This document shows, one piece after another, positions 44,762 to 56,012 of a stretch of DNA of 64,000 nt. The position numbers were made by a program, and so were the translations under genes. How positions within the stretch are numbered: the stretch's first letter is position 1; each line of letters opens with the position of its first letter. Below the pieces are notes generated by a model. The model had not been told where the DNA came from. It ran no database searches and was given only the letters and a program-made list of their open reading frames with translations. The DNA is from Parastagonospora avenae f. sp. tritici 18332-5 (lineage: Eukaryota; Ascomycota; Dothideomycetes; Pleosporales; Phaeosphaeriaceae): NCBI GenBank assembly GCA_022559985.1, contig JAFJTR010000008.1:558001-622000 (forward strand). Direction: 5' to 3'.

Positions 44762-46350
44762 ATTGAAAATATAAAATAAGGTGTAAAATGTCCAAGGAAG
44801 AGTATACCGGATCTCTAAACCAAACTTGCCAGAAGCTTCGTCGCCGGCGACGATGGACGAACGAAGAGAAGAGAGTGAGAAGGGGAAAAGAAAGACCCAA
44901 CAAAATCTCTTTAAAAGAGCACTAAAGAATGGAAAGTTGAAGTTGTAGTTGATGATAGACTAGGCTCGGCACCAGTGGGCTATGTACTATGCTTTAAGGT
45001 GCTGACGGCATTAAAGTGACTAACCGCTTCACGATGATCGCCAGGTCTCTAGAACATATTCGGTGGAGGCAGCGGATAGTGGAGCCTCGATACAGTGGTC
45101 AATGCTACAACGTCCAGTCTTGGACAGGTGCTTCACACATGAGAACGCGGAGGTCCAGACGGTGCCAGGACTTGCCAGCAGAGCTTGTGCCAACAAACGC
45201 ATCGACCCCAGAAGAAGCATGGCCCTGAGGCCACAAGGCCACAAGGCCACAAGTAAAATCAGTGCTTGCCCAGCGATCCAAGCCCAATAGCAGGCAGCTG
45301 TCACGGGAGTGTCCACTTGGCTTTGTCGGAAGGGGTGGGAACATGATGCGGCTCAAGTGTCGTTTCCCCAGCGTGGGTCGGCTTACGCAGTGTGGAGGTG
45401 CGAAGCATTGAGCTGAGGCGCATAGGGAGCGTTCTGCCGCAGCTCCAGTATGAGGCCTCGGTACACAAATACAATGGGCCAATGAGACGTCGGCTGATCA
45501 GGTTGACATGAGAGGCCAAGACGGTCGGTTTGGAGCCGACGGGGTTCTACTTGGCATGGTCCGAGAAAGGGAGTTTTGAAACCTCGCGAAGCCCAGTTCA
45601 GGGCGTGCGCTGCACGCACCCCTGCTATACAACTCTCCGCGCTGATCACAACGTCACGCTAGCGTCTAATCTGTGGCTCAGTGCTTGTATGGGGTATATC
45701 TGGGCTATTGCTGGTGTTGGGATGGAGAGGCAAAAGCAGCCTCAAGTGTTGAAGTTTGGTGGACCCCGCGCTAGCCAAGGTGTCACATCCTGCGACATCC
45801 ACTTCGGCCCTTCTTAGCAACGACCAAGACGCGTCTTCGTAGCAAGATAAGCTTTGTTGACGTTCAGAAATATGGAGTTGTACACGAATATCCACAGATG
45901 CACATCTCACCCACGGATGTGTATCTCGTGATCCACACTATACGTTCCCTCCGCTCTCTCCGCTCTTGCAGGCCGCCAAGAGGGTTAAACTGATCAAGAA
46001 CCAAGCTAAGCATGCTCCGAGCCAATGACTTGACTCGCTTAAGAGCCAAAAACGAGCTTCGATAATGCTTAGCGGTTTCATGCTCCGCTGCATCCTTCCG
46101 CGTTCACGCAAAGACTTGCAGAATCACAATCTAACGCCGTTCACGACGAGTCCAGCCACTCCAAGATGAGATCAAGGAGTAAGGAAAAGTTCGGCGAGGG
46201 TGGAGCGGCGCCGTGGTGGCGTTCGGGCATCCTGTTTATTACATGGCACTCCCAGCGCTCGGGCAGACCGACCCATCTACATAAGTCTCTCACACGATCG
46301 TAGAGATCTTCAGAACCTTCAACACAAGCTGTCATACGATTCCGGGCATA
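44762..46350. other. Divergent intergenic region, no gene recognised
   Basis: About 1.6 kb between the ZIP and CDF start codons. Many short overlapping frames without motifs. Contains three perfect tandem copies of an 8-mer at 45229-45252, listed separately. Confidence 0.4.
45229..45252. repeat. Three tandem copies of ggccacaa
   Basis: Three perfect, adjacent 8-bp units, preceded by a similar imperfect copy. Probably slippage; no link to a gene is visible. Confidence 0.7.
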
Positions 46351-48029
46351 ATGACTTCCGATCACCATAGTGAGTGTCAGATTGCCCAACTACGTGGTAC
46401 TTGTCTCTGATGCCATCTTTAGCTTCTCCCCAGGCTCAGCATCAAAGCCAAGGTGCCGAACAAACAGTTGTTCCAGTCACCGCTGATCCCTCGTCTTCCA
46501 AGAGCTTGTCAGACCAGCCTGGCGCTGTCGCCCAGGAACGCAACGATGCTATAGCACCTGTCACTGATGCTTCCACCCTTGGGGCCAAGGACGATGCTAC
46601 CATCATCGTTGACAGTGCTGACCCACTGGGTTACGCCCGGCATCGCCGAGAGGATATGTCTGAGAAGCAACTGAAGGCTGAACACCCGCTCGCCAAGCCA
46701 AGGCACATGAAGGTTCGTCACTAGTCGGTCCTGGCAAATCTCGATCTGACCGGTCGTAGAAATTCTACAACAGGCAAAACACTCTGATTGATCAATTCCT
46801 CCAAAGTGGTGACGAGGAACGGCTAGCCGCTCTCGATCATCTCGAGAATGGACCAAAAGTCAAGTTCGCTGTCAATGCTTCTTTCGTGGTGAACTTCTTC
46901 CTGTTCATCATTCAAATGTATGCAGCCATCTCCACAGGCTCGCTGTCATTGTTTGCAACTGCTGCCGATGCTTTCATGGATCTAGTATCGTCAGTTGTCA
47001 TGCTTATCACGTCTCGCATGGCTGCAAGGCCAAGCGTCTACAAGTACCCTGTAGGACGAACGCGCATTGAAACGATCGGTATTATCATGTTCTGTTGTTT
47101 GATGACAACCGTCGCGATTCAGCTCATCGTAGGTCCAACAATATGGTTCAATCCTTCGTCGCTGACAAGATCTAGATCGAATCTGGTCGCGCGCTTGGGG
47201 CCGGAGCTAAGGAGTCTGAGGAGCTACATCTCATCCCGATCATCTTCGTGTCCGTTGCCAGTTAGTTTGCCATCTTGATACTCCTTCCTGCAGCTCGCTG
47301 ATCTTTCTTAGTCTTCTCGAAGGGCTCGCTTTGCATCTTCTGCTTCATCTTCCGTCGCTACCCTGCCGTGCACGTCTTCTTCATCGACCACCGCAATGAC
47401 ATTGTTGTCAACGCCTTTGGCTTGGCCATGTCTATTGTCGGTAGCCGTGTAGCTTGGTATGCGGATCCAATCGGTGCGATCCTCATCGGACTCTTGATCT
47501 TGGTTTCATGGGCCGCGAACGCATTCGACCATGTTTGGCTCCTTGTTGGAAAGTCGGCGCCCAAGGAATTCATTTCCAAGCTTATTTACCTTGCCGTTAC
47601 GCACGATACGCGAATCACTAAGGTGGATACGGTATGTGTCTCAAGCCAAGCAGAGGCGGTCTAGGCGAGGGCTAATGTGATACAGTGCCGAGCCTACCAC
47701 GCTGGGCAGAACTATTACGTGGAACTAGATATCATTATGAGCGAGGACCTACCACTGAAGGTCACTCACGATGTCGGTCAGACATTGCAGCGAAAGCTCG
47801 AAGGTATGTTCAAATTACCTTCTATCGCATCTTGGACTATCACTAACCTCATCTAGGCTTGGCTGATGTCGAACGTGCCTACGTCCACGTAGACTACGAG
47901 GGTCAGCATGACATTCACGAGGAGCACAAGCCTCTGTACGAGGTTACTCAAAAGCGCACCATCCAGGAGCGCGCTAAGGCCTTGTTCTTCTTGTTTGGAA
48001 AGAAGAAGGACGCCCCCGCCACTGCATGA
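46351..48029 (+). CDS. Cation diffusion facilitator (CDF) metal transporter, Mn-type
   Basis: Seven exons: 46351-46369, 46423-46712, 46760-47128, 47176-47260, 47312-47631, 47686-47803 and 47857-48029; 457 residues with all phases consistent. A 100-residue disordered N-terminus is followed by six membrane segments. TM2 carries ATAADAFMDLVSS (a D-x3-D metal site as in Mn/Fe-type CDFs), and TM5 carries DHRNDIVVNAFG. The cytosolic C-terminal domain has CRAYHAGQNYYVELDIIM and VERAYVHVDYEGQHD, typical of the CDF ferredoxin-like dimerisation fold. It exports divalent metal from cytosol into an organelle or out of the cell. The first exon is only 19 nt, but its ATG is the first and the intron has a proper GTGAGT donor. 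It sits head-to-head with the ZIP importer, so the pair may serve metal balance. Confidence 0.88.
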
Positions 48030-48574
48030 GCATTTTCTCGACTAGAGATAGCGACTCGAAACTGCATGCCGGAAAGACATCTGATCCAAGACGTCGCTCA
48101 CCGAAGAAATGGCTGCTGCTATACCAAAGTCCTAAAAGACATTAGCTTCGCCTTTTGTCTTCTGGTTGTACAAAACATGTTTTTTTGGCGTTATGGGTAG
48201 ATGAAAGGCAAAGAGGGGGAGGCATACATTTATCAGATACCCCGATGGTCGATCAAAAGAAGATCACGATACTGCACATGCGCCCTATGGACGAAGCTCC
48301 AAGCCTGTTGCGCGCGCTGTACATCATCCTCTGTACAGCGTCTCGATTTTGCGAGACACAACATGTCTTCTTAGTAATGCAAATATTTATTTCTCGATTA
48401 ATTCTTGCATTATTGCGTGGTCTGCATCAATGTCGTGCGTGCGCATGATTCGAAGTTTTGCTTGATGAATCGAGCTAGTTCAAGCGTATTTTGTGACGCC
48501 ATTAAATTTCTTCAAACTATTGTCGTGCGCAATGCAGGCTCAGTAAACGATCAGAGGTCCAACGACGTCTGACT
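48030..48574. other. Convergent intergenic region
   Basis: About 545 bp between the CDF stop and the Mis6 stop. T-rich in places, with probable 3' UTRs. Nothing else. Confidence 0.5.
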
Positions 48575-50957
48575 TCACTTCTCTCTCAACTCAGTGACAG
48601 TAGCAAACATCAAATCCCTGATCCCCCCCAGTCCACGCTCTGCCAACCAATTCAGTACGAACACTTTATACCCAGCTGCGCCGTCCCACTCCACGCTTAC
48701 ACCACCTTTCCTCTTCAGCACCTCGAGACTCCGCCCACTAACCGGACCTTGGTGATACCGAACACTATTCTTATCGTAGCCTTCTCTAGTAATTTCGCGC
48801 TCTTCCATGGTGCGCCAAGCAGCCGCCGACATGGCCGCGAGCCACGCGTGATTCGACAGCCCAAAAGCCGTGCCGATGGCGTATTCGCGATCGATGCTGA
48901 TGAGGTAGTCGTTGAGAGCAGTGCGCAAGTCCGGATGGCAGTGCAAACCCAGCGCTTTGTTGTCTGCTGTGAGGAGAGCGCGCGCTATCCAGATCAAGTG
49001 ATAGATGTCGCGCAAGCACCAGTTGAGTGAATCTGTGACGTCGTTGGGGTAGTATTGCTTGACTGGCTTTGGGTGCACGTCGAATGCGGCCTTGTGCGCG
49101 CCGATGATACCGCAGATGCGAGAGAAGGTTGTTGAAGAGGCGTGTTGGGTGAGGAGGTATACCAGGTGCATCGGCGGCAGGATTATGGGTACGATCTGTG
49201 GTTTGGAGGATGTTGATAGGAGTTCGTAGAAGGAGAGGACGGAGGAAATTAGTGGTTGACCTTCGCCTGCGGGCAAGGAAAGGAGGAGCGAGCTTGACAA
49301 GGTAGACACATGTGCAGCGAGGTTTTGGAATACCTTGCTGGTGGCCGAATTGCGTCCGGAGGGTTGTGAGATGGCTGCGCATAGCTGTTTTTGGAGCAAG
49401 GACGTGTAGAAGTTGACAACCTTTTCGTAAGCCGCCGGACCGTGCGATGACAAGGCTCGCTCGACAGAAGCGAAGTAGTCAGTGTATGCATCCGGGAAAG
49501 ATTCGATGGATATATGCGAAAGCAGTCCCAGAATCGCATCATAATGTTCTTGTCCATTCCAGATGGTCAAGTAAGCCCGGAGGAAATTGACTGTCGTGGG
49601 GTGAAGTTCCGCACCAGTATCGGCGTGCCTCAGGAGGCTATCGAAGATCCCCTCTGCATACCTCAGATCGCCGTTGCCTGACCGCTTAGACTCATACAAG
49701 TCTTCGAGGCAAGTTGAGAGCCAGAGATCTATCCTAGTAAACGTGATGGGCGTTGGTCTGAGCTCGACATACTTCTGTAAGAGCGGATCGATCAGGAACG
49801 CTATCATTTGACCAGGTGGCTCGATACGATCGAGCTTTTCCACAAAGCTCTCTACATTGTCAATGCCTTCGAGGGTCACTGATGCTTCGGTCGCATGGTA
49901 GGTGTGTACATCCGGAATGGCCGATGCCTCGCTATTCTTAGGCCCCTTTCGTAAGACCTTGAACCCGTTGTATCGATCAACTAGGGTCTCATCCGCTGCT
50001 GTGCTCGCGTCATGGATTGCGGAGATCCTGGTCCGCCACTCCGTGTCGGGTTGCTTTTGAGGTCAGTGAGTCGTTCAACAGTGTAACAACCGGCAGGGTC
50101 CATGGGAACATGGAAAGATTACATCATATCAAGTAGCACAGCAGACGGGAACTCACTGGAGCAAACGATTTCCGGCTAATGGAGGTGCTTCCGAGGATGA
50201 TGTCGGGGTAGTAATCCTTGAAAACACGGAGAAGGCCTTGAAGTGCAGGCTCGTTACCGATGCCGCGAGACAACTCGAGACTACGATCATGTCAGAATGT
50301 ATGTTTGTGTTGCTTGAGTTGGCTTTTCGCCTCGGTCAACTTACATTTGTTGTATTCGGAATGGCTTGACATGCCTCCTACGGGTAATCAATGATAGCAG
50401 ATGACACAGAGAGGTCCTGTCTGGGTTAGCACCGTCGTTGGCTACTGAACTTGGAATTGTGCACCGAATACTGATCATGTCGAGCATGCCAAAAAGCACC
50501 CCATATAAACGAGAAAGTACGTTGGGGTCCTCGACGATCTCGTGAATAGCCCTCAGCCACTTTACAAGACTGTCTTGAGTGCCTGGGGAAGGCTTGCCTT
50601 TGCCTTGGCCAAGTGCGCCCACGATGGTAACGATGACATCCGCGGGTACTCGCTGGGCGGGGTAGAGATTTTTGATCAACGTTGTGACGGTTGTTTGGTC
50701 TAGATGAGTCTTAACACAGACGAGCTGTACAACGGCACGAAGAGCATCCTCTTCGAGTCCGTCCTCAAATGCATGTCGACAGATGACATCAACTGTGCTG
50801 GACACCTTGATTGTGCGCTGCTTGGCTGGTGTTCTTGATGCTGCAATGCACCGTCAGTACCGATGAGACTGGTGGAGGTGCTTCCAGTCCTTCACTCACC
50901 ATTATGCAGTGACTCTAGCGCGTCGTGTAGCGGAGGCCGCTCTTCTGAGGAGTGCAT
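48575..50957 (-). CDS. mis6: Inner kinetochore protein Mis6/CENP-I
   Basis: A multi-exon gene whose exon 1 is 50957-50900 (GTGAGT donor) and exon 2 starts at 50840. Later junctions follow DMI (before RTSLCHLLSLITRRRHVKPFRIQ), after the QQM segment, and before PDTEWRTRI, ending at 48575 after a 430-residue last exon. About 700 residues. The N-terminal block HAFEDGLEEDALRAVVQLV, DQTTVTTLIKNLYP and LVKWLRAIHEIVEDPNVLSRLYGVLFGMLD is the characteristic Mis6/CENP-I/Ctf3 HEAT-like region, and the LCHLLSLITRRRHVKPFRI motif is strongly conserved. The protein is part of the constitutive centromere-associated network and is needed for CENP-A loading and segregation. One internal acceptor (near 50415) is close to its branch site, so that junction is the least certain. 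Confidence 0.85.
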
Positions 50958-52597
50958 CAGTGGAGTAGACGCAAAGGGTAATGCACGTGTTCCTACCAAC
51001 AAAAGATGGCATCACGCTCTCATTGATTCATGCATACAGCTAGGTTCGCTTCTGGATCGAGTTGGTGCTCGAGCGCGTCGCAGTGGTGTTTACCTCCTCC
51101 GATCGCGCCTTTCCCTGCTCGGGCGCTAAGCAAGCGAATGATGCACCACATTGCTGCAGCCTCGACTGACCTCCTGCCACCCTTCACCCGCCTTTCACCC
51201 ACGTTCTGTGTTGCACGCAGACCTGATCAAGACTGTCTCCGCCATTGAGGCGCATGCCACCTGCTTTGACAGTCCGTGGTGCGCCTATCCCTGCTCGTGG
51301 TAAAAAAAGAAAGTAAGCGCCGTCTGTCACTTGAGATCGCCCGCCTCGATCATGCAACCAGTCTTGCAGCGTCACCCGCATAAGTGCTCTGTCACTGGAC
51401 GTGCATCCCGTCGACAGTCTGCCGCGGCATACATTTTGGTGTCTGTGTCGCACAGCAGGTCTTGTCGATATTACTATCGGCTCGGAGTTACTGTGCTGCC
51501 TTTGAGTGGTCGTTGGTTGCGCTACTCGATACGATCAACGCTGCAAAGCTCGCTCGAAAAGTCCTGACTCCCGCTCCATCGCATTACGAACGGCAATATG
51601 TATGCGGTGGATGTCTGCATTCAATCGCATCCCCGGTTACTGGTGCATCGACTGTACTTCGTAATGGTGGGTTCAGGACACGCAGGTGAGCCAGGTTCAG
51701 GTTCGGGCCGGCCAACAGAACATCACTCAAGTGGAGGCATAGCTCTTCAACAGTTTGGTGGCACACGACTCGCAAAACTCTGTTAGATGGACTACCTGCC
51801 CATACTTGATCCTCATTTGAGCTTGCAAAGATTGAAATTTTGCACACGCTTTTGTGCGACAAATAGGCCTGGAGCCGTTTGCCGCGGACGGATGCGACCA
51901 TAACGGAACGGATACATGCCCACTAAAAGCACTCGCTTTGTGTAAGCCGCAGCACCATCTCAGATTCCGCGTGAGGTCGACTGCCAAAATCCAGTCGGTG
52001 CGGTCCCGCGAAGACCACGGCCCTTATCGGCACGCGGTATATGCGTGCTCAAGGCCTTGTACTACTTACTTAATGTCAGGAGCTGTACAACCCTGCGCAT
52101 TGCTTTCAGCCGTATTGACATGTGTTCCTAGAGGCACGCTTGCAAGTGACGCTGATGATCGTTGACTGGGAATGCACCATAGGCAGGGTTCACGGTTCAC
52201 ATCACGATCCCGAATACTCTATATATGTATCTTGCCCAGCAGATACATGGATAAACACTGACCATATGGGCAGACCTTTCGTTGTAACTCTGACGGTCTA
52301 TATTCATCACAGATCATCTTGTCTGTGCCATAGACTTTGAGCTGCAAACGCTCCTAGCTCGGTCAACGCCGCTATCCCACAGGAGTAGCACCACATTGTC
52401 GCAGTCACACAGCCGGGTAGAATCTTGATATTGGACAAGGTCCGAGGAACCAGCAGCAGCATATCATATTAGAGCTATCAAGAGTCAAAAGGGCGTCCCT
52501 CGACACCATCTACGCTCTCCTAGACTGTGACCTCTTTCGAGTTATTTCCCTCTAGTTCACAACATCTACAATCCAACCATAGATTGCGTCATTCAAT
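50958..52597. other. Divergent intergenic region, no gene recognised
   Basis: About 1.6 kb between the Mis6 start and the 52.6-kb gene. Frames of 60-105 codons exist on both strands but none has a motif or splice structure. Both promoters must lie here. Confidence 0.4.
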
Positions 52598-53209
52598 ATG
52601 GGTGAGCGCAAGAGCAAATCATCCTGCAAGACATCGACACACTCTCGCTCGAACATGGCATCTACGGTCACACAACAAGGAATCTTTGTTTCCAGCAACG
52701 CAAAGATTGTGCGGTGTCCAGACGGGATCCTCACTCGATTACGAAGGTTGCATGAGGCCGAGATAATCACTCTCTTCACTCCCTTCGTGCCCCATCCACC
52801 CGCTACGAAGCTAGCCAAAGATTCGGACCCCTTCGAACCGTTGGGGCGTGCTCTTCCGCGGCAAGTACGACATGTACCCTATCGACTGGACAAGGGGATG
52901 ATGGATCTACACGCCGATTTCTTGCCAGCAAGTGGAGCCGTCGTCATTGTGGTCTGCGTCACCGAGAACGTTTTGCGAAGCAACGCCAAAGCTTTCGAGC
53001 AACAGGTCGACTTTGCTAAGAATATCTGGAGGAGATTACACGAGACCAGCGCGATAGCAGGTATTCCGGCAATTCTACTTCTAGTCAGTAGCGATGCTGC
53101 CGGTCAAGCGTACGCCGATGCCATGCAGGAATTCCCGGCGCTTGTCATGGTCAACAATTATACGACGTCAGCATTAGCGGATGCTGTTCGAGTATTATTT
53201 GGGCTATGA
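52598..53209 (+). CDS. Conserved hypothetical protein, function unknown
   Basis: Open frame of 203 residues from 52598. Residues 28 onward (GIFVSSNAKIVRCPDGILTRLRRLHEAE, then PFEPLGRALPRQVRHVPY and LPASGAVVIVVCVTENVL) read as a compact alpha/beta protein with alternating hydrophobic strands and helices: GIPAILLLVSSD, and ALVMVNNYTTSALADAVRVLFG at the end. This pattern resembles a small Rossmann-like or flavodoxin-like fold but I see no nucleotide-binding loop. Start options: 52598, the second ATG at 52655, or splicing of ATGG/gtgagc to an acceptor near 52679 that would leave just Met-Gly-Ile-Phe as the N-terminus. No signal peptide. I do not recognise a named family. Confidence 0.6.
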   Translation: MGERKSKSSCKTSTHSRSNMASTVTQQGIFVSSNAKIVRCPDGILTRLRRLHEAEIITLFTPFVPHPPATKLAKDSDPFEPLGRALPRQVRHVPYRLDKGMMDLHADFLPASGAVVIVVCVTENVLRSNAKAFEQQVDFAKNIWRRLHETSAIAGIPAILLLVSSDAAGQAYADAMQEFPALVMVNNYTTSALADAVRVLFGL

Positions 53210-54242
53210 ACTATTGTGAACCCCACAATACACAACCAACATTGGAGTGTGACACCAAAAAGTATCACACGACTCTAATTTTGTGTGGTGGCGTCAACAG
53301 CTTCCGACTTTCGTCATTCCGTGGAGACGAACAAAGTCCTGCGACGCTCGTTCCAACCAGGCTTACTGCGCCTTTCACCTGCGCCTTCCATCAGTACATG
53401 TTTCCCCTGAATTCCCATACCTGGGTCAGACCCAATCTGTACGATACGATACTTGGTTTCTCTTCTCGTTGGAATCCCTTTCACTTCCATCCAATAAGTA
53501 ATATATTATCAGCTTCGATTATGTTGGGAAACGAGTGATCTGGGATCATTTCATTTACATCAAACACATGTTGGGCTTCATGTACATGCTTTGTTCAGCA
53601 CGTTCTCACGTACTAGGCGGCTTCTTCTGTGCTTCTCTCGTTTTTCTACCGCGCCGCTTACCCGGTGCTTGGGCCATACATACATCATTACCAATATCGA
53701 GGTCCATCTACTTGTTTCAATGAAACGAATGTCGCTCTGAGCAGCCCTATCTCAGGGAGACCCGCAGTGTCGGATTGGATCCCGGGGCTTATTTGTTGGG
53801 ACTATGCGTTCAAAGCGCGTAATGATATGCATGGAGTGTCACTCACGTGAGAGACAACACTGAACATAGTCGGTCTCGTTGGGACTCCCAACAAGCGCTT
53901 GCTCTAGCAATCTGACCGGCTCCATAAGATGGCCGTGGGCGAGGCGCAGCGGAACCAATATTAACATTATGTATTGTTGTCTATATACACTCTGGCCCGA
54001 ACAATCGTTCAAGACATTGGCCAACTCACTGGCAATCCTGCAAAACGCCAACGCCACCTGCATGCATTCATGTCAACGCTGGTCTCAGAATAGTACCTGA
54101 CTCAAGCTGACACTCGTTGGGACCATTACACCAACAGTCCGGACAATGCAGACGAGCAACAGCTCAACAGCTTCAGCCTGAGACGTTCTCCGCGCGTCGC
54201 ACTTGAAGGCCATGTCGTTCCCGTTCATATCCAATCACCTCC
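53210..54242. other. Convergent intergenic region, no gene recognised
   Basis: About 1 kb between the stop codons of the 52.6-kb gene and the small membrane protein. Only short frames without features. Confidence 0.45.
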
Positions 54243-54704
54243 TCATAATTCCATGACCCCCCGACCCGCAGCAACAGTGCCCAGTCCCTGCGTCGTCGTC
54301 AACGCCAGGCTTGACTCAACCAGCTGACCGGCCTTCTGCGCACCCGACGCCAGCGTCTCCTCGTTCCCCGAGAAGTAGTAGAACAAGCGATTCGCAATAA
54401 TGGTAAGGTGGTCGGGCAGATACAGCGACGCGGCGATGATCAGGAGGGAGAGTAGGAGAAAGAGGACCGAGTCTACGCAATAGATGTTAGATATGGGGAC
54501 ATTTGAAGGGATGTAGATGGGGGACGCACTGAATATAAACTTCTCCGTTGACGTCAACATGTACAGCGAGAATGTGACTTCGTATTGGTACCGCTTGCGC
54601 TGGAACCAGCGGAGCAGCGCGGCTGGGTACAGCATGGCGGCGAGGACGAGGGCGGATGCGCAGGCGAGCAGGGTCAGGGTGGCGAGGTATGTCGAATCGA
54701 TCAT
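54243..54704 (-). CDS. Small multi-pass membrane protein, conserved fungal
   Basis: Two exons, 54704-54530 and 54472-54243 (57-nt intron, GTGCGT donor, TAG acceptor), giving 134 residues in phase. An N-terminal membrane helix (TLLACASALVLAAMLYPAAL) leads to a basic turn (RWFQRKRYQYEV), then TSTEKFIFNSVLFLLLSLLIIAASLYL forms a second helix, followed by a loop and an amphipathic YYFSGNEETLASG segment. The C-terminus is Gly/Ala-rich. The arrangement suggests an ER or Golgi membrane protein, but I recognise no named family. It is divergent from RSO55, about 290 bp away. Confidence 0.65.
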   Translation of the reverse strand: MIDSTYLATLTLLACASALVLAAMLYPAALLRWFQRKRYQYEVTFSLYMLTSTEKFIFSASPIYIPSNVPISNIYCVDSVLFLLLSLLIIAASLYLPDHLTIIANRLFYYFSGNEETLASGAQKAGQLVESSLALTTTQGLGTVAAGRGVMEL

Positions 54705-54992
54705 GAACGCTTGCTGTCAAGTCTTGTTTTTGCGCGCGCGTGGGAGGACTGTAGTGGTGGGTTTTTGGTGGGCGTGGTTCAGGAACGGGGGCTCATGTCA
54801 GGCACAATTTGGGGACGGCAGGGATCATGCAGCTTCGCGGCTTCGGGGCTTCGGGCATGTTCCGCGGTCGCCGCCGATGGGTGGACGTCACTGGTTGGCA
54901 GCGACATTTTTTGTTCACGGATGTTGAAGGAATACAATCGACACGTCTTATTTCGAGTGGTCATGTAGCCGGCCAATACCATAATATAGAAG
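54705..54992. promoter_or_regulatory. Divergent promoter, membrane protein and RSO55
   Basis: The two start codons are 288 bp apart, so both core promoters are here. No specific motif identified. Confidence 0.5.
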
Positions 54993-55517
54993 ATGAATTC
55001 CCTTCTATCCCGCCTCCCCATCTCCCTTCTCCGCCCCCAAACCCGCTTCTTCACAAGCACACCCACGCGCCTCGCAAAATCCCTCCCACCCCGCGTGCCC
55101 CTCCCGGATGGAGACATCATCGAGAAGTTCCTACACGGCTCTGGGCCCGGTGGGCAAAAGATCAACAAAACCTCTTCTGCCGTGCAGCTGAAGCACATTC
55201 CCACGGGCATCGTGGTGAAATACCAAGACACGCGGTCGCGCACGGTGAATCGCAAGATGGCGCGCAAGATCCTGCAGGAGCGCATTGAGGAGGCCGAGTT
55301 GGGCGAGGATGCACGGACGAAGGTGAAGCAGAGAGAGAAGAGTAAGAAGAAACAGAGCGCGGATAAGAAGAAGAGGAGGAAGTATCGGAAGTTAGCAGGA
55401 GATGAAGATGGGGTGGAGGGTGAGATAGAGGGCGAGGGGGTGGTAGATGGTGAGGTGATCGAAGCTGGAGGGGACGAGGTGGTGCGTGAACAGGCAAGCA
55501 AGCCGGATGGGCGATGA
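54993..55517 (+). CDS. RSO55: Mitochondrial GGQ release-factor-like rescue protein
   Basis: Single exon of 174 residues. An N-terminal mitochondrial targeting sequence (SRLPISLLRPQTRFFTSTPTR, basic and Ser/Thr-rich, no acidic residues) is followed by the peptidyl-tRNA hydrolase core GSGPGGQKINKTSSAV with the catalytic GGQ, then VVKYQDTRSRTVNRKMARKIL, which matches the Rso55/C12orf65 (mtRF-R) family of stalled-mitoribosome rescue factors that lack the codon-recognition domain. The C-terminus is a Lys-rich tail (about 110-140), as in the family for ribosome binding, and an acidic Gly-rich extension. Function: hydrolysis of peptidyl-tRNA on stalled mitochondrial ribosomes or tRNA-bound large subunits. 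Confidence 0.88.
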   Translation: MNSLLSRLPISLLRPQTRFFTSTPTRLAKSLPPRVPLPDGDIIEKFLHGSGPGGQKINKTSSAVQLKHIPTGIVVKYQDTRSRTVNRKMARKILQERIEEAELGEDARTKVKQREKSKKKQSADKKKRRKYRKLAGDEDGVEGEIEGEGVVDGEVIEAGGDEVVREQASKPDGR

Positions 55518-56012
55518 AAGCTGGGAGAGGATGATAACTATACAAGACACGCCTCGTACGAGCTGTACCGACCGGGAAGTGTTGGGCAAGCGAGCAACAT
55601 GACACATCGTGGAGTCCTGAACGGCAAATGAAAGTAACAGGATGCAGCTGGAGGAGGGATAAGTCACGATGGCATGGCTTCCAGTCACGTTGTGGTTCAC
55701 AACAGGTGGGCGAAGTAGTCAGAGAGAGAACTCATGGCGCCTCAAGAGTGTGTACGCCAGTGAGATGGAGCGGACGCATGGTATATTGTCAAATATACCC
55801 GACAGGATCGAGCGCCGATAGCTACCCTCGAGGCTTGAGCACTACCTCCATGTGGCATGACCTTCTTTCATGAAACAACAACTGATGAAAGACCGCAATC
55901 TTCTTCTTAACCCATTCACATCACGTCTATGACATGAATGGAAAAGCCTAAAGGGCAGCCCAGCAAAACTGCCCCGCCGAAGCCCCCGAAGGAGATTCAC
56001 GAACTGCTCTTC
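55518..56012. other. Convergent intergenic region
   Basis: About 500 bp between the stop codons of RSO55 and the RiPP-like precursor. The left edge of the putative peptide cluster is here. No gene is visible. Confidence 0.45.
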
